Origin: Dermacentor variabilis
Lineage: Eukaryota; Arthropoda; Arachnida; Ixodida; Ixodidae
DNA length: 64,000 bases
Direction of reading: 5' to 3'
Assembly (NCBI RefSeq): GCF_050947875.1
Contig: NC_134572.1
Coordinates: 118,458,709-118,522,708, forward strand
The translations under genes and the position numbers were made by a program. Below, in pieces: positions 1 through 10,900 of this stretch (positions within the stretch are counted from its first letter, which is position 1; every line of letters begins with the position of its first letter). Below the pieces are notes generated by a model. The model was given only the letters and a program-made list of their open reading frames with translations. It searched no databases and was not told the origin of the DNA.

Positions 1-105
1 TGCTTGAGGCGTAGTTGCGAGCCATATGTCATAACCTCTGAGAGGGTTGAGCATTGTCATTGTCTCCCATGACACTCGCATCGTGGCAGAAGTATTAAAC
101 TTGAA

Positions 106-345
106 TTGGATTATGGGGCTGGACACGTGCCAAAACCACAATCGGATTATGAGGCACGACGCAGTGGCGGACTCCGGATTAATTTTGACACCGTGTTTCT
201 CTTTAACGTGTCCCAATATCTAAGTGCACGTGCGTTTTATATTTTGCCCCCGTCGAAATGCGAACGCCGCGGTTGGGATCAAATCCGCGACCTCGCGCAA
301 TGCCATGGCCGCAAAGCTACCGCGGCGGCCACAGAAGTGCTGATT
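106..345 (-). repeat. Decayed tRNA-derived SINE (Ruka-like tick family)
   Basis: On the minus strand this matches the SINE seen more cleanly at 36890-37128: a tRNA-like head, then the conserved body (rough plus-strand blocks: acgtgccaaaaccacaatc, gattatgaggcacgac, cgtcgaaatgcg). Several indels and substitutions mark it as old. The link to the published Ruka family is from memory and was not checked. Confidence 0.7.
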
Positions 346-1919
346 TGACGGTCGACCGCTTCCGTAGTGTCGCCTGGACCCTGTGGTACGATTGAACTAA
401 TGCGGCTCTGCTTCTGCAGCCCTGCGTAGCTTGTCCGCTTGACATATTTGCATGGCGTTTATTTTTCAGAACTAGCAGGAACGTACTGTGCCGTACCTTG
501 AACTTAAGCTTATCCAGTTTCCCTGCAAAGGCTGTCGTATAGTAGTAGGGTTTCCTTGCCTTCTCACTCTCTCCCCCCACCCCCGCATGGGAACTGCCTC
601 TTCTCCTCCCTTTTTTCTACAGCTCTATCTATGTCCCCTCTGGACTCGCACGTTAGTAGAAAGGGAAGGACTGCAGTTGCTGCAATGCTTTGAAGATAGT
701 CACGGATAATTACAACTGTCAAGAGGCTAATGTGGTGACCACCAGGGAGCTCCAGAGGGTATTGTGCACATTCAACGCGGTGTGGTCTAAACGAGTTCCT
801 CGCGTCGCCTTTCCTCTTTTCCGCGCTCCTGTTATGTATACACACGCTCTGGACCTCACCCCGCCCGGTGTACCATACAGCAGCAGCCGCAGCAGCAGCA
901 GTGCTAAAGCCGAAGGAAGAGACAAAGAAAGCTTCGCTTTAAAGAAAGCAGACGCATAGCTTCGTGAAAGCCCTGAGCTAGCGGTGCAATCCTAGCCCAA
1001 CCAAACGCATGCAGCGACGCGCCAATGAGAATTTAAGGCGTAAATTTAACATCGAGACATTTGTAAAGTAATACATCATGCACGTGCATCTGCCCATAGG
1101 TTCCCAGCTGAAGAAAACACACACCATACAGGCAAGCAAAGAGAAACGTGTACTTACAGGTGAATGTTATTCCCGGCGTTTTCCTAAGACGATATGTACA
1201 GTCGAAAGCAACTCACTATTTCACCATGGCCTACTGAGTTGCTGCAATGCTCTAGAAAAGCATGCCACAATCATGAGATACCATTGCAAAAGCAGCGCGG
1301 CAGCACAATCCGTGCTCTGCTGCACGAGTACGTACAGCGGCGCGGGCTTCTTGCCCCGAGCAAGATGGCGGCGACCAACTTCACCTTCGGTGAGCCACCT
1401 CCACACCAGCAGTCTTAGTACATAACCTCCGTGGGTCTCTAATCGCGACACGTTTGGTGGCTGCAGTGCCGCCATTATTCGCCATGCTGACTCTCTGATT
1501 GGCTGTCGAGAGGTTTCTCAAAATTTTTGCCGGGAAGTGGAAGTTTTGCAAAATGCGTTTTTATCAAGATGACGAAACGATACGTGTAGCTGCAAGCTTT
1601 ATTGACTAATACTTTTTTCTAGTGAGCAGCTATATTGTGATGTTAGCGCTTCAAAATGAAAGTGAACTGTAGCGTGTAGAGGCACGTGCAATGCATCTGC
1701 TATTTCGTGAACATGTGGTGGCGGTAAAGTTTGATACAATTACTAGAACGAACTTTGGCGCCAGTGTCTACGGGAGCTGCAAGCAGGGCGGTTCAGCCAG
1801 CTTGGAAATTATGGGTATGGTGCATGGATTTGCGTATAAACTTCGTGCTTCTGGTTTTGAACGGCTTCGCGATTTTTCGAACTGATCGCTTTTGAGAAAG
1901 TGCTGCGCTACAAGTAACT
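346..1919. other. No recognisable feature
   Basis: Only short, overlapping reading frames without recognisable domains occur here, on both strands. A short CAG/GCA-rich run lies near 880-902. No promoter, RNA gene or repeat could be supported. Confidence 0.5.
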
Positions 1920-2040
1920 AAATAAGCATTATTAAAATTGCTGGACGGCAGGCTTCGAACACAGGACCTCCGATAGCACAGAGGCCCGATATTAAAACCA
2001 TTACGCCACGGACGCACGGACAAGTTGAACCACTGCAACG
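1920..2040 (-). repeat. tRNA-derived SINE fragment (second family)
   Basis: The minus strand has a box-A-like stretch (gtggcgtaatgg) and a box-B-like stretch (tgttcgaagcc) about 45 bases apart, followed by an A/T-rich tail (attttaataatg). This resembles a pol III promoter in a tRNA-derived repeat. It does not fold as a complete tRNA, so a functional tRNA gene is unlikely. Confidence 0.55.
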
Positions 2041-2348
2041 GCAAGCGATTATGCGTGTTCGCAGTCTTATTGCCTTCCGTGTGAAAAAAAAGGAAAAAAA
2101 AGGTATATATTACTTTGGAGTGTAGGCCAATAAGAACGTCAGAAGGCACAAGCGTGAACATCAGACAAATCCGTGCACAACCCATCATTGTCATGGTGGC
2201 TGAATGATTGCAGCGCCAGAGTTCTCTCGAGTGATTGTTGCATGAAACTCACGGCACCCAAAGAGTGCAGTAGCGCCTGCTCTGATAGGCTGACACCGCG
2301 ACCTTCGGTGCTGCAGTATGTCGATGCGTCAGCACCAAGGTGAAAAAG

Positions 2349-2732
2349 TTTAGACGAGCTAGCAGTGAGGTGTGAAATGCCTGAATTGTAGAGGAGAGGA
2401 CCAAGTAGTTGCGTCTCTCCACACTGCGACTGGGGCGCGCCACCTCCACAACAAATGCTGTTTTTTTTACCGCTAGTAGATTGCTCCGCTCATGCACCAA
2501 CGAACGTTTATTCCAACCGATGCTGCATGAAACAGTGCAAGGCTTACTGCGCGTAACAGTAAACCTACCCCGATGCTCCATCAGAACGAACATGCCTGAA
2601 CGGTGCAAGGTGAAGCAATTTAAGTGAAGCTAGCAGTCAGAATGTGAAATGCATGAATTGTAGAGGAGAGGACAAAGTGTCTCTCCACATTGCGACTGGG
2701 GCGCGCCACCTCCACAATAAATGCTGTGTTTG
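2349..2732. repeat. Pair of ~105-115 bp direct repeats abutting the truncated M13 copy
   Basis: The stretch at about 2349-2464 recurs at about 2628-2732, with shared blocks such as gaattgtagaggagagga and gactggggcgcgccacctcc. The second copy ends exactly where homology to the M13 pseudogene begins. The repeat may mark the junction that truncated that gene. Its identity is unknown. Confidence 0.6.
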
Positions 2733-2733
2733 T

Positions 2734-3395
2734 AGCGCTCACACAGTCCAGAGATAGGGCATCGGCATTACAAATAGGGTTGAATTCCATAAGGAGGCGC
2801 CCAGTTCCTTCGTAAAATATATCGGCGACTGAAGTAAGAGAATACGTCAGAGACGCCGCCACGTTGAAAGCTGCAACAAGGCACTCGCGAGTGAGGTCGC
2901 GAACGACTCGCGGTGGGAGATGGTCTTCACGCACGTCTCGTAGGATGAGTGGAGGAAGCTTCCTGCCTTAAGCATTTTTACATTGGGCGGCATCACGCCT
3001 GTTGTCATGGCGCTATCGACTCTAAAGTCAAGGCTGGTGTGTTTGTAGCGGCCGAGCTCGATGGAACTTGAGCAGACGTACGCGAAGAAGTCGTCGCACG
3101 GGTCTACGCTCGTGTCGAGGTACCTGGCTATTTTGCCGACCTCGTCGGGGCAGCAGAACGAGTGGGTCTCGGTGTCCGAAGGCTGCTTGCTCTTTCTCTT
3201 TCCCAGAATTACGTAGACACTGAAGGACACGATCACCACGATTGTGGACACAAACATTGCAGCGGCACACCCAGCGAAGAGCGTGCGTTTGCTGGCGTTC
3301 TTGAGTGGCGGTGCGTTGACGGGACGGGTTGCTGCGGGAGCCCCAGAGCCGCGAAAAGGCGCAGTTGCCGGTCGTGGATGAGCACCGCCGGCCAT
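2734..3395 (-). pseudogene. Truncated M13 (neprilysin-like) pseudogene, copy 0
   Basis: The start codon at 3395 and the first ~175 codons match M13 copies A and B nearly residue for residue, including the cytoplasmic tail, the membrane segment and the DPCDDFFAYVC signature. Near 2871-2876, about 48 bases present in copy A (at roughly 21,958-22,005) are replaced by 2, which shifts the frame. About 130 bp more of recognisable M13 sequence follow, and homology then stops at about 2734. The whole C-terminal two thirds is missing. The membrane segment resembles copy A rather than B. Confidence 0.9.
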
Positions 3396-3768
3396 GGTGT
3401 CGCGCTTCTTCTTCGACGCCTCGCGGCCCGTGACTTGCACGTGCCTTCATCGGGTGGATTACGAATGTGAAATTTTACAGCTAAGCTGCTTGGTAATGCG
3501 ACAATAAAAGCGCTCGAAAGCGTTATAGGTCAGCTATCACGTTTTTTTTTTAAAATAAGAAGGAACGAAAACTACATAACACACGATGATGTTTATGATT
3601 TGACAAAATGTGGGGAATTATAGGGGCAAACACTGATGTGTGCCCATCAGAGGTTAAATAAAAATGGCTAGGCCCTAGTTTTCGGGCCGCTTGGAAGCGT
3701 TATACGAAACGTTTCTAAATATTATCGGCTCGCCTGAGTGGAGGAATGATCGCAGGTAATTCGTATTT

Positions 3769-4010
3769 TTATTATTATTAAAGTATTGGGTTTTACGTGC
3801 CAAAACCACTTTCTGATTATGAGGCACATCGTAGTGGAGGACTCCGGAAATTTTGACCACTTGGGGTTCTTTAACGTGCACGTAAATCTAAGTACACGGG
3901 CATTTTCGCATTTCGTCCCCATCGAAATGCGGCCGCCGTGGCCGGGATTCAATCCCGCGACCTCGTGCTCAGCAGCCCAACACCATTGCCACTGAGCAAC
4001 CACGGCGGGC
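3769..4010 (-). mobile_element. SINE insertion (Ruka-like) with 11-bp target duplication
   Basis: On the minus strand: tRNA-like head starting cccgccgtggttgctcagtgg, box B near ggattgaatcccggcc, SINE body and a short (ATT)n tail. It is flanked by direct repeats aattcgtattt at 3758-3768 and 4011-4021. The matching sites in units 1 and 2 (about 22,892 and 37,423) have one copy of the target and no SINE, so it inserted after the units separated. Confidence 0.92.
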
Positions 4011-4665
4011 AATTCGTATTTCCAAGAAATCGGGGACACATTATTAGTTGACGTGTACCGACAGTCTGAAGTGTTCAGGTAATTAGGGGCATTAAAATAT
4101 TAAGGCGCAAGCCCTCCTTGATGACTATACATGTCATGCGAAACATTTATGAGAGGCATAGGCGACGCAAATGCGAGCAAGGAGTTCGCACGATGCTATG
4201 GCACGACAGCATGACAACCATGAAATGACGACGTCTGAGCGGTCGATGACGGCGTGGTATGTGGACTGTACACGTGGTGTACGATGGCGCATGGTCCGCC
4301 ACAGAATCACTGTTATTTCGCGCGTCGCGCCCAGTGAATTTCACGTGCCGTGAATGTGAAGAAGACCTCGTGAGCATCAGTCCCTCTTTTCGATGCGGTA
4401 GTGTATGCTGGGTGTCCCAGTTACGATGAATGTTTTATTTTTAAATTAAAGCCTTCTATACACGCGGATGAAACCAACGCTATAGTTGTAGCAGCAACCT
4501 GAAGAAGCGTCCAGAATTTATTGTCCTGTTCCTAATTAACGCAATTGCAATAATTATTTACGAAATGTAACATCTTATATGGATACATTTAAATAGTATC
4601 TGAAATACTATTCTTCATAATTTATATGTTATACTTACGGCAAAAGATAAAAATAAATTAAAATT

Positions 4666-4893
4666 TTGGGTTTTACGTGCCAGTATCACGATCTGATTAT
4701 GAGGCATGACGTAGTGGGCGTTTCCGAAAATTTGGACCACCTTGGCTTTTTTAACGTGAAACTAAATATAAGTACGCGGGTGTTTTCGCATTTCGCAGTC
4801 ATCGAAAAGCCGCCGCCGTGGCCGGGATAAAATAGCGCGACCTGGTGCTCAGCAGCCCATCACCGCAGCCACTAAGCAACCACGGCGGAGGCA
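4666..4893 (-). repeat. Old SINE copy shared by all upstream flanks
   Basis: This is the same SINE family on the minus strand but diverged: the tRNA-like head reads ccgccgtggttgcttagtgg and box B is damaged. Orthologous copies sit at 23,540-23,765 and 38,125-38,350, so this insertion is older than the unit duplications. Confidence 0.85.
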
Positions 4894-5395
4894 CGGCTAA
4901 TGTGTTAACAGGATACTTTAGAACAGATTCAGTAAGATGCAATTAATTGCGACGCTTCATTTTTTTACAAATGTGGTTATTTCATTGTTCAACGTCCAAA
5001 AAGAAAACAAATAAAAGCATTGAAACTAGAACCGTACCGGCTTCCTGCTCATGCGCTGCAGAATTGCTACTCTCAAACACTTGTCCAACGAATTCTGCTC
5101 ACGTAATAGAGCATTTTGGTCATAAATGTGACATGCTGAATTTCTTCTACGTCACCACTACATTGATGCCGTCTACATGCATGTTAGACTCAGACTCACG
5201 CAGCAACATGATAGATGTATATCTATAGCTAGTGATAGGAGGTTTGATAACGTGGCTCTGGCAGTAGGCTTAATGCTTTAGCAGACGGTGGTGCGTTCGG
5301 ACGATAGGCTCACAGCTAGGAAGCGCTTCGTGACCATCATCAAGTGCTGTCAAAGTGGTGTAGCCGCTGGGTCAGACGTGGAGAGCGTGAATTTT

Positions 5396-5448
5396 AACGC
5401 GATAGCGTTAAGGAGCTCGTGTCGCAGAAAAGCCGGTGTCGTCGGCGT

Positions 5449-5479
<31 letters not shown>

Positions 5480-5891
5480 GTTGGCCGTGAGCGATAAATC
5501 ACGGCAGGCACTTCATAAATAAAAAGCAACTTCCAAGATGGGCTGGGTGGGAATCGAACCAGGGTCTCCGGAGTGTGAGACGGAGACGTTACCACTGAGC
5601 CACGAGTTTTTTTTTTTTCTTTATCACTGAGCCACGAGTTCGATGCTTCAAAGCGGTGCTTCAAAGCGGTACAAAAGCGCCTCTAGTGAACGCGGTGTTA
5701 CCTTAGAAGGCTCAGGCGTGCGTCGCTTGCTGAGGCGCGCATTTCGTTGTCGCGCCGAACGCTGCGTTGCTTGACGCTCACCGCGTCCGATGCGGGGCGC
5801 GTTGTCGCTGCGCCGTAGCCCAATACCCCTTGGCGGGTCGACGGGAACGCTGTCGCGTTCCACTCTTGAAGGCGAAGCTTAAGCGTCCTCC
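5396..5891 (-). mobile_element. tRNA-related interspersed element, ~496 bp, with 6-bp target duplication
   Basis: The target aatttt is repeated at 5390-5395 and 5892-5897, and units 1 and 2 have the empty site (for example near 25,162). On the minus strand a tRNA-like region (ctcagtggtaacgtctccg, then ggttcgattcccacccagc) lies at about 5543-5612. The plus strand starts with the short inverted repeat aacgcgatagcgtt and a GTCGGC-rich run (5437-5482). The stretch actgagccacgagtt is duplicated around a poly-T run near 5608-5622. It looks like a non-autonomous SINE-like tick repeat; the family name is not certain. Confidence 0.75.
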
Positions 5892-6277
5892 AATTTTGTT
5901 CCTTTGTTTCATATTTGAGTACAGTCCTGGGGGGCGCTGCAAGCGTTCGTCAAGAGCGGACGTTCGATGCGTGGGCTCCGTTGACAATCTTCGATTGCGG
6001 CGGATTACAATATTGGATCACCGTATATTTACCATCCACGGGGTCCCTTCAACGCCTGGCATCGCCTGGTACCACCAGTGAACCTGTGAGTGCCATATTT
6101 TCGGCGGTAAAGACAGTCTGGCTTCTCAGCACTACGAGAAGAGCGCTAACCCTAACGGCCGAGTGGTTTGGGTGCATCACCGCAGCGGAGACGCAGGTGC
6201 GCCCGCGGATGCGCGGCATGGCGTTCGCGCAACGCTGGGTCTAACGACGTTCGCCGGTGAGTGCTCCCGCTTCACTC

Positions 6278-7984
6278 ATGACTACCGCGACTACTATGAA
6301 TTCCCTAAGAGGCTACGACCCGACGGAGATGGACTTCAGTCATGTACCAACATCCCAGCAGCAGCTGATGCCCCCGCAGGATCTCCCGAAGGAAGACAAC
6401 AGCCATGGCTGGAACATATGGTCCCGGCGCAACAACGAAAGAGCGGCGCAAGCTAAATCGACAGCTCCCAAGCAAGAGCCGGAGCAGAAAGAACGCCGAG
6501 AGCCTCTCGCACCGAGACTTCCGCGTCTACCGAGTTTAAAGAATTTTCCATACAAGGTCATCATCCGACCTAAAACCACGGTGGATCTGCAATCTGTGGC
6601 TCCACGCTCCTTCGATCTCGAATTAGGGATCCAAGCGGCCCTCGACACACCGCTACAAGAAAAGCCAACTCTGCGCGTTGTTAGCCAGCAGAACATTATA
6701 ATGATATGTACTCACTGTGAGGAAGATGCGTTCCGCCTCGCCAAGCTTAATAGTCTGCACCTCGACGGCAAGAGTATAACAGTCACCGCCTACGTTGCCT
6801 TGCCAGAGGATGTTTGCAGGGGTGTAATACATAATATCAAGCCTGAAGTGGGTGATGACTCTATCTTCCAAGACGTCTCCTCACCCAGCCATACAATCCT
6901 GGGAGCGCGCCGTCTGGGCAAGACTACGTCGGCAGTCATCGTCTTCGCCGGCCAGAAAGTTCCATTCACGGTCAACTACGGGTGGTCAGAGCGCCGCTGC
7001 TACATCTACCGGAAAACGAGGGCGGCTTGCATCAACTGTGGAATGCGAGGTCACCGAGCAGACGTCTGCCCGAAACCCAAGGGGGCTGCTTGCCAGAACT
7101 GTGGAACGCCGAGTCCAGATGAGACGCACGAGTGCGCACCCGTTTGCGCGCTGTGCAAGGGTCCGCACAAGACTTATTCAAGGGACTGCAAGGAGAAATT
7201 CCACAGACCGCTGAACAAGAACGCTAGTGCCACGTCATCAAACGCGGCATCAACAACGGAACTTGAAGAAGGTAGGAGCAGGCCGAGGCAGAAGAAGCAG
7301 CCTGAACAGCGATGGCGAGGGGCGTCGTCATCAGTCTCTCGCTCTCGTTCCACCCCTCGCGGCCGTTCGAGCTCGAGACGCCGGGCAACCGGCTCCAACC
7401 AGAACGCCAGTCACGTGGAGGCGGGTAAAGAACAAGGGAAGGAGAACCTCACGAAGACCACCGGGGCGCTGAAGAAGACGTCCTCGAGTCAGCTCTCAGA
7501 TTCGAAGGTGAGCTTTGCAGAGTGGCCTCCCCTCCCCTCGACCTCCCCGCAGAATAACACGCAGTTGGCAGCACTCAAAAAAGAGATAGAAAGTCTTAAA
7601 AAACAAGTCAGCGCTTTAACAATCCAAAACCAAGAGCTTAAGCGATCCACTACTAATGCAATAACGCCGGTAACTCAGCCTACTCCTCAAAGCCAAACAA
7701 AGCAGGTGCCTAGCTCCCAACCTGCCTTAGGCGAGGTCTACCAACAAATTATCCAAGAACTCCGATCCTTCAAGGAGGAGTTTCGAGCCTTTCCAATTTA
7801 CGTGAACGCCCAATTCCAAGAAATTCGAGAGCAGATTGCAAATAACAGACGATACACGGAGACGGCAATTTCTGCACTTCGGAAGGAACATGCGGATAAA
7901 AGACATAAGTCCAAATTCGCTCGTACAATGCAAGTGGACGAGCCCTCTGATACGGACTCACCATGCCAGCCAAGCCTAGAATAA
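6278..7984 (+). CDS. Retrotransposon ORF1 protein (gag-like, zinc knuckles and coiled coil), 568 aa
   Basis: This is the RNA-binding, nucleoprotein-like ORF1 of the LINE. The first ATG of the frame is at 6278; an in-frame GTG lies upstream. The N-terminal half has a nucleic-acid-binding type domain (roughly residues 85-245). Three Cys/His knuckles follow at about residues 250-310: CINCGMRGHRADVC, CQNCGTPSPDETHEC and CALCKGPHKTYSRDC. Then comes a basic, Ser/Arg-rich linker (about 325-375) and a heptad-like coiled coil (about 426-460, KKEIESLKKQV), which may mediate oligomerisation. The stop codon overlaps the start of ORF2 by 22 bases. No internal stop or frameshift was seen. Confidence 0.92.
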   Translation: MTTATTMNSLRGYDPTEMDFSHVPTSQQQLMPPQDLPKEDNSHGWNIWSRRNNERAAQAKSTAPKQEPEQKERREPLAPRLPRLPSLKNFPYKVIIRPKTTVDLQSVAPRSFDLELGIQAALDTPLQEKPTLRVVSQQNIIMICTHCEEDAFRLAKLNSLHLDGKSITVTAYVALPEDVCRGVIHNIKPEVGDDSIFQDVSSPSHTILGARRLGKTTSAVIVFAGQKVPFTVNYGWSERRCYIYRKTRAACINCGMRGHRADVCPKPKGAACQNCGTPSPDETHECAPVCALCKGPHKTYSRDCKEKFHRPLNKNASATSSNAASTTELEEGRSRPRQKKQPEQRWRGASSSVSRSRSTPRGRSSSRRRATGSNQNASHVEAGKEQGKENLTKTTGALKKTSSSQLSDSKVSFAEWPPLPSTSPQNNTQLAALKKEIESLKKQVSALTIQNQELKRSTTNAITPVTQPTPQSQTKQVPSSQPALGEVYQQIIQELRSFKEEFRAFPIYVNAQFQEIREQIANNRRYTETAISALRKEHADKRHKSKFARTMQVDEPSDTDSPCQPSLE

Positions 7985-10900
7985 AGATTTGGCAGTGGAA
8001 CTGCCGGGGCTACAGGAGAAAGCAGGCGGCTCTTAATCTCCTACTATCTCAGGAATCTGACCCACCGGCAGCTATCCTGATTCAAGAACCCCACCTAATA
8101 CCTATCAAACTCCAAGACTATGTGACTTATCAGCAAGACCAGTTAACTGCCACGTTAGTGCACAAACTCTACACTGCCATACTGCACGACCCTTTCGAGC
8201 CGGATATTGCGCACTGCTATATTACTATTCTTCCTCTCCAAAGAGGAGCAACAAGCACGCATGTATTGAATGTTTACAGCCCTCCCAAAGACAGGCACGC
8301 AAGATTGGGTTCCCTCATAAAGAATTTTCTGAGCTTAGCGGGCCATGCCCCCTGCGTGATTGGGGGCGACTTCAACGCACCGCACCCTTCATGGGGCTAC
8401 CCGGCGGCGACACCAAAAGGCAGAAAACTGGAAGAAGTAGTGACGCAAGAAGGGCTATCGATCCTCACCGATCCCACTTACCCTACGAGGCTGGGAAACA
8501 GTGTTAGTAGAGATACGTGTCCGGACCTGACGTTCACCAAGAACATAAACAGCGCGATTTGGAACAATACCGAACAGCACCTGGGAAGCGATCACTTCAT
8601 CCTCTCTCTGGAGATAAGCACAAACGCGTGCAAACGCAAAATAGGTATCGCAAGAATTACGAACTGGGACAGGTGGAGACAGGCCCGAGCATCTACTGCA
8701 AACCCTATTACAAACCTAGAGGAATGGGTTAAGGGTGAGGTGCAAGCTTTGAAAGCCTTTACGAAAGAGGTCTGCACGACAGAAGATTGCCCAGCGGTCG
8801 ATCCGCACCTTCTACATTTATGGGAAGCAAGACACTCATTGACAAAGAGATGGCGAAGACAGCGGCTTAACCGCAAACTAAGGAAAAAAATAGATGAGAT
8901 AAACAAAAAGGCAGAATCCTACGCCATATCCTTGGCCAGACAGAACTGGAATACGCTCTGCGATGGTATTCAGGGGAAGCTAGGTGTGTCAAAGACTTGG
9001 AAGCTCCTGCGTGTCCTCATCGACCCCAGCAGCAGCAAGTCGGCCACTAAAGACAGGCTCACGAAGATTGTACACACCATCCCGGGTACGGACACAGAGT
9101 TGATGGAAAAGCTCAAGACCAGGTATCTGTGCACGGACCCAGTCGTGGAACAACCGGAGTATTCTGGGCTGCCGAATGCTAAGCTGGACATCCCACTCAC
9201 GAAAGAAGAGATCAAAGCAGAAATTGCGGCCATGAGAAAAAATGCAGCTCCAGGTCAAGATCAAATAACAGCAAAGCTCTTATTTAACCTCAGCGATGAC
9301 ACCATCACCTCGCTGGTGGAATGCTTCAACGAGCAGCATTGGGCTACAGGAACGCTACCAATATCCTGGAAGACGGCCGAGGTTCGCTTCATTCCGAAGC
9401 CGAACAAACCCCTTAAACTGGATAATCTTAGACCGATATCGCTGACCTCGTGTTTGGGCAAGCTCATAGAGAGAGTCATCAACACGAGACTCAGCAGATA
9501 CTTAGAAGAGAACAACCTCCTACCTAACACTCAATTCGGCTTTCGCCCTCACCTATCGACCCAGGACGCCCTCTTGTACCTGTACAAGGATCTCCTTGAG
9601 ACACCACCCAAGTCACAGACAAGGGCCATCCTGGCACTTGATTTGAAAGGAGCGTTTGACAACGTTCTGCATAAAAATATTCTTCAAAGCCTCGCCGACA
9701 CCAACTGTGGCGCCAGAACCTACAACTATGTCAAAAACTTCTTATCAGCAAGGCAAGCCACTATAAACTTCGGTGGAATAAAATCAGATCCCATCACTCT
9801 AGGCCCTAGAGGAACTCCGCAAGGGGCGGTACTGTCACCCCTTTTGTTCAATTTGGCTATGAAAGATCTACCAGGCCTTCTCTCCGAAATCCCGGGTATC
9901 AAACACACATTGTATGCGGATGATATAACTGTCTGGTGCAACTCTGGGAGTGACGCCGAGATCGAGGAGCGTCTTCAAGCAGCAGCGGACACGGTGGACC
10001 AGTACGCCAGGGAAAGAGGCCTCCAGTGTGCGACGGAAAAGTCCGAGTTGCTCATCCTGAAGAACCCGAGGACACCCCTGGCACAGAACATCACGGTGTA
10101 TATAGACAACCACTCAGTACCGAAACCCACGGAGATCAAGATCCTAGGGCTGTATATCCCGCAGGGGCGACAGAATACCAGCACTATGAAGAAGCTTACA
10201 ACATCCACCGAGCAAATCCTCCGGATGATGCATCGTATCAGAAATAAGCACCATGGCATGAAGGAAAGGGACGCCATCCGCTTGGTGCAGGCTTTCGTGA
10301 TTTCTCGGATACTGTACGGGACGGCATTCCTTAACCTCTCCAAGTCGGAAATTGAAAAGTTGGAGGCACTGATCCGGAAGGCCTACAAGACGGCACTGGG
10401 GCTACCAAACTCCACGCCAACGGCAAAGCTCATGGCTCTAGGAGTACATAATACCCTCAAAGAGATGTGGGAAGCACAATACCTCTCACAACTCAATAGG
10501 CTCGCACTCACAAAACCAGGTAGAGACCTCCTCGAAAAGATCCACATTAATCTGCCCTATACGATAGACCAAAGGGAAGAGGTACCACGTGATGTGAGGA
10601 GACGCATCAACGTGTACCCCATTCCGCGGAACATGCATCCCGCATATAACATCGAAAGGAGAAAAGCAAGAGGGGAAGCCCTGCAGAAGAAATGGGACGA
10701 GCGACCTAACACCTTCTATGTGGACGCCGCAGGGCCAAAGAATGGAGTGATGACTATTGTGGTCTCAACGCCTTCAGGATTGATGGTGAATTGCGCCTCG
10801 ATGAAAACATCCAACCCCACTCACGCAGAGGAAGCAGCTATTTCATTAGCTATAGCATCTAACCCCAACGCCGTTGTGCTCACTGACTCCCAGAACGCCT

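Larger units (their letters stand above)
2734..5915. repeat. Tandem unit 0 (partial): M13 pseudogene and its upstream flank
   Basis: From the M13 fragment onward the sequence aligns with 21,830-25,190 and 36,110-38,877: the same M13 5' region, the same upstream flank and the same old SINE at about 4.7 kb. Extra sequence at 3769-4010 and 5396-5891 is later insertions. Homology begins inside the M13 coding region, so this unit is cut at its left end. Confidence 0.85.

Noticed and set aside
5543..5612. tRNA-like sequence on the minus strand
   Set aside because: It is embedded in a 496-bp inserted repeat with a target duplication, so it is part of a SINE-like element.
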